The notes under the pieces were generated by a model. It had not been told where the DNA came from. It searched no databases and was given only the letters and a program-made list of their open reading frames with translations. DNA of 64,000 nt, taken from assembly GCF_026213295.1 (NCBI RefSeq), contig NC_079412.1, positions 16,952,228-17,016,227 on the forward strand. Reading direction: 5' to 3'. Source of the DNA: Gadus chalcogrammus (lineage: Eukaryota > Chordata > Actinopteri > Gadiformes > Gadidae). Position numbers and translations under genes: made by a program. This document shows, piece after piece, positions 50,495 through 64,000 of the stretch; within the stretch, counting starts at the first letter, position 1, and every line of letters begins with the position of its first letter.

Positions 50495-53400
50495 TCTTGC
50501 CTCATGACTCCCCCTCATGGCCCTGAGGGGCCTGCTGATGCACCAACAGAAAATACTTGACAAGTGTTTAGGTTGCTGAGGTACAGCCCACCCGATGTTG
50601 ACGCTTTGTTTAACACTGTGCCTCGGTGTGTGTTGCCTCAATGTGTTTCTGGAGTATAATGGTGATTGTCACTCCTGTCACAACGCTGTAATTAGTAGCC
50701 AGGATAGGGCTTTTACTTTGACAGGGGCCATTTAGTTCACCGGTTTTCATTCAAACTGCTGGTGCAGTGGAATATGGAAACAAGCCGGACTGCACAAAGC
50801 TCCAGTGATGGGGATGTTTTAGTAATCCTGATAACCCTTTCATTTAACTATGGAGAGGAGCTACAACCACAGCCTTATTGTGGATGTAGAGGTGTACTCT
50901 GTGTCCTTCTCCTAGGTCTGTAGAAAGCTGGCTTTATCATATGTATGCCCTTTAAGGGACTCGATGCCTCACATCCTGAGGAGACTGTGTTCGGTAGAGC
51001 AGGCGATGCTCAAATGCCCGCCGCCCCCTCCGCCCTGTATTGGCTGGCGGTGAATGTAAATTAATTCTCATTGTACAGCGCCTGCCCCAGTGACGCAAGA
51101 GATGAGGAAAAACCAAGTGCGTCATGACTGGCTGTAAGAGGCTGACGGCACACTGCTGGGCGGGAGAGAGCACAGGTTCTGTGGACTCTGCTCACGCAGC
51201 GAGAGCCACACGGGCTGCCAGCCTGGCGTGGTCCCACACATGCCCAGGGCCCGTGGTGAGCAGTGGGACTACATGCCGGACACGTACACTGCCATGTGAA
51301 TGACCGCTTGCTGTCACTTCGCATAACCTTAATGTACAGGGAGGCATGGAGTTCCATGACTGAAAGTCAGTCTCCACGCACAACAACCAAAACAATAACA
51401 GCAGTAGCAGGGTGTTGCTGGTATGGACGCAGCCCTGTCGTTGTAGGAGAGTAAACCAGTCCGATTCAGGGCGGTCTTGTCGCCATGGAAGGGCACTGTG
51501 TATGACCTTTCAATTAGCACACTGGGGGTTGGAGTGGGTTGAATTCATAATTTGAATCATCTTGGACCAAAGCAACACCCAGTGATTCACTGCCCATGCT
51601 GACAGACCCAGAAAACGACAGAACGGGGCCATGCCCTGTGCTTCACACCGAGGGGATATGACAAAGCAGGTGCGGGCGAGGGTTTCCGGAGGTCGTTGAG
51701 TCAGAGTCAGAGAATAAGGGAAACCGTTGTTTCGCGTGCCGACATTGGAGCTATGGCTGCTTCTGCAAGGGCAGCAAAAGATAAAAAATAAAAAGGCTGA
51801 CCGAAGCCTGGCATTTGACCAACCAAACCCACTTTAGACCATCTGGGTATTTATAGACCGGGGACGCTAATGGAGCTAACGGCTAGCTTGTTTGTCATTG
51901 CCTGATGCTGCAGCTGTGAGCTGGAGCACTGAGGGGCCACACAGAGAGACCGGCAAGAGGACCGGGCGTCAGAGTCCTCTGTGGCACATCTCAGCGACGG
52001 GCGTAGCTCTCCTTGGGGGGGGATTGGGGGCACTGAATGGTGTTTGTGCATTGTGGGGTTTGAAGCAGCCCGTAATGAGGCCCTGGCGTTGCCAGCAGGG
52101 GCTGAGCGCAGAGAGGGGCGCAGGGTGCATGAGAAGAGGATTCAGCTGAAGGAGCTCTGGGGATGTGGGTCCAGGGTTATGACTAATGGTTACATAATAG
52201 CCACTGTGCCAAGACGTCAAAGGGCATGTGCATCACTGACACCAAGGTTGTGAACGTCGTGTTCTGGCTGGCAAACCTGCATCCTGAATGCATTCTGAGT
52301 GTTTGTCTTGTTGTTCGCATTTGGTTTCCGTTTGATTCACCCGTTATTTACTTTCATTTTGTTTGACTTCTTTAATTCTTGGGTGCCTTGGCATAATATA
52401 TGCAGCTACTCCACAAATGACAGATTCAATCTAATCATAGCATACCACAGACTGGTGCATCCTATGTTGACAATAATAATATCAGCAAACTGTGAACCCA
52501 AGAGACGTGATTGTGATAATATTCCCTGATTATTTAATGATGTAACTATTTGGTCGTAAAAAGGTTTAAATCCTCCCTCAGGAAAGATGGTGCTCTATCG
52601 GTTCTGTTGGCCTCAGGATAGAGAAGGCCTTCAAGACAGTTTGCAGACCCAGAATACTAAAGGATCAAATTAAATGCCAGCTGCATAGCATCTTGGTTGG
52701 TTTAGATGTCCGTCCTCCTCTGAATCTCAAAAGACTTGAGCAGTGTAATACGTCTTCATCTTGACCTTCAGTTATAATTTTCCTTCTCCCTTAGATTCTC
52801 TGCCTCGCCATCCTGGCTTTGTCCTCGCGACCCACATGCTTGTGTTTCGGTCCATGCCTTGCCTCCACCTCTCTTCCGCATGGCCGCTCGCAGGCTAGGG
52901 GCCGAACAGCTGTACTCGACAATCTGTTTCAATCTGCAGGAGAATGTTCTACGCACGATAACCTTCATGTACCCTAATCTCTGAAACGACTATGCTGAAA
53001 TATGGTATTGAGTCACACGTTCAAGCTTTTCACCGTCCACCTAGGATACCGTTGTTTCTCCTTATGTTCTCACTCGCCTGCCGTGAGATCCTTCTTGAGT
53101 GCTTTATATTGATCTTCCATACATCCATGGGCACTGGCAAGCAAGTGCAATACGGAGCCATTGGAGATAGAAATACGGATACGTCTAGGCTTTTAACCTA
53201 GATAAATAGCATTGTTGTGCTGCTTTGAAGCTGTGTAGTTAAAAACGGCAATGGGATTATTCAAGTTTATGATCTTGCACTAAAATTAACATACTGTATG
53301 ATGTTCAAGTTCTTTATTGACTGACAGAAAAATAGACCAACAGTAATATATTTAATGCATTGCACACATTAAAACGTCCAGACCTATTGCCATCTATAAA

Positions 53401-54264
53401 TGAATTGGCATTTATCTTTATTAGTATTTTTCTAAGTGATCTGTCACTGATCATTTGATCATGCTTGCAGTGGAAATGCAGGAAATACCACAATTGTCCA
53501 CAAGGGGGTGGACTATTCTAAGACAACTTTACACACACCCGTCCTTCATACCAGAAACCATTCCCATCTCATTCTGTGTTACCAGCCTGGGTCTGTTTTT
53601 CATAACAGTCCTTTATCATAAATCGAAACGACAAATCATTCTCATTCTTGGTTGGTATTATAGTTCAGAGTTGATCTCCTCCTATTATTTTAAGTATGCA
53701 ACGGGCTCTGTTCGCCAGGATCAATCTTTTACTCCCCTCTCATTCAGCTCTGTTTCTCTCCCAAGCCTCACTGCAAACCCTCTCGCCCCTCTATTGTAGT
53801 GGCGGTATGTCACTCAACCCCTCTGCTCAATCTCCCTTCTCCAGCCTCCCTCCCTGCCCCCGTCCTACCCCTCTTGCATGCTAATGTCAATCGCTCGCTC
53901 TCTCACGCTCTCCCTCACTCTCTCACGCTGCGTTTGAGTAGAGGAGGCCATTTCCTGCGTTTTATGTTTTTGTATTGACTTGGCTCATCTTCCTCTTGGA
54001 GCACAATGGATGGAATGCTTCTGCAGCTTAGAGGTGATGGACTTGGCGTGGTCACATAGTGCCTTGCATCCCCTCCCTCCTGTCTGTAAAGGGTCATTAT
54101 CGGCCCGTATCATTGCACTCTGAGGTACCGGGAGGAGGGGGAGGATGTGGGGGGGGGGGGAGGCGGGGAGTCGAATCATCGGTCACTTTGTATGCGGCTA
54201 TTTGTGTCCTTTATTCTGCCTGCTGGCTGATCTAACAGGCGTCTTTCTTTGTCTCCTTTTACAG

Positions 54265-54355
54265 GCCTTTGATGTACCGGAAAACAAAACCAAATGCGCT
54301 CATCGCCACTAGCCTTCTACCGCACCGCACCATAGAGATGGTTTATAGTCAAGAT
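54265..54355 (+). other. Candidate exon after a strong acceptor
   Basis: TTTCTTTGTCTCCTTTTACAG precedes 54265. In the phase-2 frame it stays open for about 58 codons (PLMYRKTKPNALIATSLLPH onward) to a TGA at about 54439. The best donor seen, GAT|GTAATG after 54355, is weak and in phase 0. It could be chance. Confidence 0.18.
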
Positions 54356-54461
54356 GTAATGAGTAGCTCTTATTGCCATGCACCTACCAGACATAGAAGC
54401 CCCATGCACCCCCACGCACATACACACTCACAGAGATGATGGATACACATTGATGATTGCT

Positions 54462-54569
54462 GTTATCAAGGTACATTTTACCTTGATAACGACCTTACAG
54501 TCATAAGGATGAATTGGATTGTGGAAGCCTATTGTTTTCCTCAGGCTAAGGATGGTCATCCTTAGCCTG
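54462..54569. repeat. Two perfect 12-bp-stem hairpins
   Basis: GTTATCAAGGTA pairs with TACCTTGATAAC around CATTT (54462-54490), and CAGGCTAAGGAT pairs with ATCCTTAGCCTG around GGTC (54542-54569). They are 51 bases apart, with unrelated stems and very short loops. Confidence 0.88.
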
Positions 54570-54937
54570 GAGGCCATCCTGATCACGTGACCGCCCATTC
54601 TGTTTTGCCTAGCGGATCAGTCTGGACCTTTAGCCCCCCACATCAGTCATACGCTTTCAGTGGGCGGGAGCACTTTCCTTGACAAATTCCTTCAGCTAAT
54701 CAGCTTAACAAAACATGTGACGCCATCATGGTGTGCTGTTCAGTGGATACACGGGATAAAGGCGACCAGCTCAAATGTATTTCTGCTGCTGTGAAATCCC
54801 ACTAGCGCATACTCTTGTTCTCGTTTAATTGTTGTTAACTGCACTTACGGCGGTGTTTACTCTACTAATGTTCACGTTTCCGCTCAGTGCTTCGGGAGAC
54901 ACAATTACTGTTTTGCCAGCAAAAAAATCAACGACGC

Positions 54938-55763
54938 CACAGTCCCTGATTGGCTCTGTGATCTCATCAACTACTACAGTCACTGATAGGCCCTTTAATG
55001 TCATCAACTACCACACTCCCTGATTGGCTCTGTGATGTCATCAACCACCACACAGTCCCTGATTGGCTCTGTGATCTCATCAACTACTACAGTCACTGAT
55101 AGGCCCTTTAATGTCATCAACTACCGCACTCCCTGATTGGCTCTGTGATGCAATCAACCACCACACAGTCCCTGATTGGCCCTGTGATGTCATCAACTAC
55201 TGCAGTTTGGTAGGCCCTGTCATCTCATCAACTACCACACAGTCCCAGATTGGCCCTTTGATGTCATCAACTACCAAACCTACCCTGATTGGCCCTTTAT
55301 TGAAATCAACTACGACACAGTCCCTGATTAGCCCTGTAATATCATGAACTATGACATAGTCCCTGATAGGCCTTGTAATGTCATCAACTACGACACAGTC
55401 CCAGATTGGCTCCGTTATGCCATCAACTACGACACAGTCCCAGATTGGTTCTGTTATGTCATCAACTACGACACAGTCCCAGATTGGCTCTGTTATGTCA
55501 TCAACTACGACACAGTCCCAGATTGGTTCTGTTATGTCATCAACTACGACACAGTCCCAGATTGGCTCTGTTATGTCATCAACTACGACACAGTCCCAGA
55601 TTGGCTCTGTTATGTCATCAACTACGACACAGTCCCAGATTGGCTCTGTTATGTCATCAACTACGACACAGTCCCAGATTGGCTCTGTTATGTCATCAAC
55701 TACGACACAGTCCCAGATTGGCTCTGTTATGTCATCAACTACGACACAGTCCCTGATTGCAAT
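54938..55763. repeat. 39-bp minisatellite, about 21 copies plus a partial one
   Basis: The consensus unit starts CAGTCCCAGATTGGCTCTGT and continues TATGTCATCAACTACGACA. Units 13-21 (from about 55396) are almost identical, and the earlier units are diverged (37-40 bp), including a duplicated block of three units of about 113 bp (54941-55052 and 55054-55166). Every unit has ATTGG or GATAGG (inverted CCAAT or a variant) and most have ATGTCATC. The unit length is a multiple of three, so all forward frames are open across the homogeneous part; these are not genes. Confidence 0.95.
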
Positions 55764-56827
55764 TAGATAGTCATTTCAGGAGATCGATGTGGGCGGCTAC
55801 AGGTCCAGACTGATCTGAAACAGGACGTGAGGTCACTTGATCAGGTTGCTCTCCAGGCTAGGACAAACTATCGAGATATTTCAAACAATGCTGACCACTT
55901 TCAAAACTTTCCCATGACCAGTTTGTTTCTTTTTCTGTTTCTGTTGCTAGCTAAGCTATGCTGTTTGTTAAGCAAAACAAATTGCTATTTAGTGAACATC
56001 GGTCAACATACAATTAGCAAGCAGTCCACACAGAATACAATTATCAGTGGCACAGATGATTATGTATCCCATGTTGGGATTTCACCTCGATTAGGCCATA
56101 TCCTGGGGTGCTTTGTGTGTATTTGTTTTGGCTCTGTTTTCCAATAATTGCTGTTATCTGTACACCAGGTACCGGCTGAGATAATTATGCATTTTGTTCC
56201 CTGATTTACTCTTTGGTGTTTTCGCTCAGCATGCCCCCGCCCACAGTCTCCAGGGGCAGGTTCACATCAATTAGTTCAGGCGGATTTCAGTGGCTCAAGG
56301 TTATGGATATTTGGGGTAATGGAAGAGGAAGCCGTCATTTCTGAGCACACATTAGATGACTTACTTACCCTTTGTAACCCCTGGTTTCTTCTATATCACG
56401 GTCTCAACAGTTATCTTCATTTTAAATACTTTGCTGGGCAGTAACTCTTCCCTAAAAGCCAATTTATGGTAATTCACAAAATTAATTGGTTAGCACTGGG
56501 GCGGACAGTGGCGAATCAATAAGTAACTGACATTTCTAAATGTTATCCTAATGGGAAGCTATTTTTCAGCTGCTGGATGTAAGCAGAGTTGAATCATTTG
56601 CAGACAAAGCGTTTGTCAGTTTGAGGCCTGTTTCGTGAGCTGCGTTTAAACCAGCCGGGTTTTGTCCCGGGAACGCCCTTTAGATTAATTAATTCTTTAT
56701 TTTGACACAATAGCGTTTGTGTCTTTGTGGCTTGTGCCTTGTTAAAATTTCCTATAATCTCAAATTGGGTGCAGAGGAAGACTTTCATGTTTATGAGGCA
56801 CCGAGTCCGCTGGTCAGCAAAGAATTA

Positions 56828-56940
<113 letters not shown>

Positions 56941-58418
56941 TAACAATTAATGTTATTCCTTCTTCATTAAGGCAGCTGTTTGTTGTGTGTGTGAATTGAT
57001 GGAAGGCTGAATACTAATGAGAGGCCCTTCCACAGCCGCTTCCATGGTGGCTGCTAGTGGGACCGGGTGCCATCTCAGACACGCACAGACAACTCACACA
57101 GAGCTTCACTGTGTCGCAAACATCCCCATTCCCTCCCTCCCCCTGCTGCCTCACCCTCAGTGGGGAAAGGGAGACACAGGAGCAAAGCGTGTGCGCCATC
57201 TCAGGTCTCACTGCTACGCGGTGGATCTGCAGTTCAGGTCAACGCACCGCACCACATGATGATATGCGTGCGTATCTGTTTGATCAGGGTGCTATACGCT
57301 GGTTTGCTCATGAATATGAATAACTATTTCACCCGGCCCTCCCTCACCCCTTCGTGCATATTCATATATATTTTCCGTCTATCGTTTGGCTTCTTTACTA
57401 TGAAAGAAGATCAATCCTGCTAAAGCAGTGGGCTTCTCAGGTAATATTCTCTAGCGTTTCCTTTTAGCCTAACAGTCATGGTGTTGAAAATGTAGACTTT
57501 ATCAAACCGGGTTCTGAATCAATTGCCAGCATGGCTCTGTATTTACTTTGAGCACAGCATCCTTGTGAACGCATGTGGTCATGCAGTACACCAGCCCCTC
57601 CCCCTTAAAGGCCTGGCCTATCAGAGTCTCTGCTGCAAGGCTCCCACTTGAAGCTTCAGTAGTACCGTAGTGTTGTTGCCCAGCAACCAGAATCGGCACA
57701 TTTCTGGGAGGTCCTGTGTGGATGGCAGCAGCTGAGAGAGACACACAGAAATATACAGACCGAGGGAGGCAGAGGAGAGAGAGAGAGGGAGAGAGAGAGG
57801 GGAGAACAAGAAGGAGAGGAATACAGGGAGGAGAGAGAGTGAGCCATGTGAATGGGGTTCGGAGGAGAGATTGTTTGAGAACCCAACCAGAGAAGGAAGG
57901 AGGATGCTAAGCTGCCAGCACTGCTAACACAACCTCAAGAAATTCTGTCGCTGATCTCTGCAAAAAGTTTCTGATCTTAGCTGAGGTTGACGAGGAGAAG
58001 GACGAGTCATACCTGGTGACGGTCCTTTTCTTAGACTGAGTCACTTCAAACAGCTGGACAGCTGGAAACCGGCATGCATCTTTTTCACCTTTTTTACCTT
58101 CCTGCACCTTTTCTACCTTCCTGCACATAGTCATCTCCATGAGCGGATAGAGTGCAGATGCAGGCTGCAAGCGGTGACGTCTGGAGGATTCCAAACTGCC
58201 GCTCTGTGTTGAGGGACAGACAGCGGGGGACAGACTGACTAGCTGACCTGGATAGCAGCCCCGAGGAGCCCAGCCACCACCAGCAGCAGCGGCTGCAGCT
58301 CCCCGGCCGCCCGCCAAACCGACAGGTTATTTTGAGAAGGTGCGTCCTCCTGACCGCTGCCTCGTCCGCCATCAAACCACAAAGCGGGTCACCAGCTGCG
58401 ACTCTGGTCAGGCCGCTG

Positions 58419-58444
58419 CCCCCCCCCCCCCCCCCCCCCCCCCC
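58419..58444. repeat. C26 homopolymer
   Basis: The longest homopolymer C run in the window. Confidence 0.93.
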
Positions 58445-58699
58445 TCTCACAGGCCGGCCCTTTCCGAGACGGGTCCAGGAAGGGATGTGGCGGTGGTTCT
58501 GGGCGGGTTAGAAGCCCTGCAGGCTCGGATCCCTGGGGGGGTCGAGTGCTGGTGGAGGGGAGGCAGACTGCTGACCCGCGTATCGCTGGAATCTGAGGCT
58601 GCCACAGGGGGTGCGACGGATTGGCGCGAGGGGACGCCTGTGTGAGAGTTTGTGCACGAGCAGGACTGTGTTTGGGTGTAAGATGCCACCTCCTTAACC

Positions 58700-58774
58700 A
58701 TGGCCCCGCCAGCCCTGCCCCGTGCTCTGCTGCGCTGCTGCTGCTGCTGCTGCTGCTGCCGTCCAGCTTGTTGA
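58700..58774 (+). CDS. Possible upstream ORF with an eight-cysteine run
   Basis: ACCATGG gives a strong start context. The frame reads MAPPALPRALLR, eight cysteines from the CTG/TGC repeat, then RPAC and a stop, ending 25 bases before the IQSEC1 ATG at 58800. It is in a different frame from the main start. Whether it is transcribed is unknown. Repeat-length variation would change the cysteine count but not the frame. Confidence 0.3.
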   Translation: MAPPALPRALLRCCCCCCCCRPAC

Positions 58775-58799
58775 AGAAGGGGCCTTGTTCCGGCAGACA

Positions 58800-58876
58800 A
58801 TGTGGAAGTTTAAGGCGTTCTGTTTGGATTACTGGCACGTGCTGTGTCTGCACCCTCACAACAACTTTTTCAAGAG
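58800..58876 (+). CDS. iqsec1: IQSEC1 alternative first coding exon (third)
   Basis: The start is GACAATGTGG, followed by 25 codons plus two bases ending AAGAG|GTACGT (phase 2). The peptide is MWKFKAFCLDYWHVLCLHPH then NNFFK, aromatic and cysteine-rich with a basic start, unlike the coiled-coil version. Upstream sequence is CpG-rich and the donor is strong. Alternative short N-termini ahead of a shared second exon are known for IQSEC1; I cannot match this peptide to a known isoform from memory, so the assignment rests on phase, strand and context. Confidence 0.65.

Positions 58877-64000
<5,124 letters not shown>

Larger units (their letters stand above)
58250..58799 (+). promoter_or_regulatory. 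CpG-rich candidate promoter/5' leader of third IQSEC1 first exon
   Basis: GC- and CpG-rich compared with flanks, with a GGGCGGG box near 58502, a C26 run (58419-58444) and a CTG repeat (about 58735-58759). A GA-rich stretch lies upstream (about 57775-57835). A 24-residue upstream ORF (58700-58774) would precede the main ATG if the leader reaches that far. The transcription start is not determinable from sequence alone. Confidence 0.4.

Noticed and set aside
55344..55770. Three overlapping + strand ORFs of 116-140 codons with 13-residue repeats
   Set aside because: A 39-bp repeat without stops is open in all frames. No start context, splice support or codon bias singles one out.

Overview
This looks like vertebrate, most likely teleost, nuclear DNA. 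Genes are split into short exons with GT-AG introns. Long (GT)n/(CA)n microsatellites and poly-C/poly-G runs are very common, and fish-style DNA transposons sit in introns. The gene order NUP210 then IQSEC1 on one strand matches the order I recall on human chromosome 3p25. The unusually dense, long dinucleotide arrays would fit a gadiform (cod-like) fish, but that is a weak inference.

Positions 1-13350 hold the 3' third of NUP210 (gp210), the large membrane nucleoporin. I can place eleven consecutive coding exons whose splice phases agree from end to end. They encode about 574 residues: lumenal immunoglobulin-like/BIG2 repeats, one transmembrane helix and a short proline/serine-rich tail ending in TGA at 13348-13350. 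The introns carry two complete non-autonomous DNA transposons. One has 276-bp, nearly identical inverted arms, TTAA flanks and a small ORF with a P2X7-C-terminus-like cysteine motif (1071-2143). The other is hAT-type with an 8-bp target duplication (3191-4511). Two NUP210 exons have repeat-built 3' splice sites, a (TG)n tract and a pure C20 tract.

Positions 13351-18600 are the 3'UTR and intergenic space, with a good tandem polyadenylation signal near 15370, a CCCT/CCGT tetranucleotide block and an AT-rich block.

From 18614 to the window end lies the 5' part of IQSEC1, an Arf guanine-nucleotide exchange factor (IQ motif and Sec7) of synapses and endosomes. Only alternative first exons are present: a coiled-coil exon (18614-18873) and two short N-terminal exons (48459-48577, 58800-58876). 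All three end in phase 2, so each could splice to the same acceptor exon, which must lie beyond 64000. The large introns hold microsatellites, a 25-bp and a 39-bp minisatellite (both with higher-order structure), a 347-bp transposon-like insertion with a 9-bp target duplication, several perfect hairpins, and a few unconfirmed cassette-exon candidates (28516-28545, 33115-33222, 40741-40810, 54265-54355).

No rRNA, convincing tRNA or CRISPR array is visible, and no convincing gene on the minus strand.
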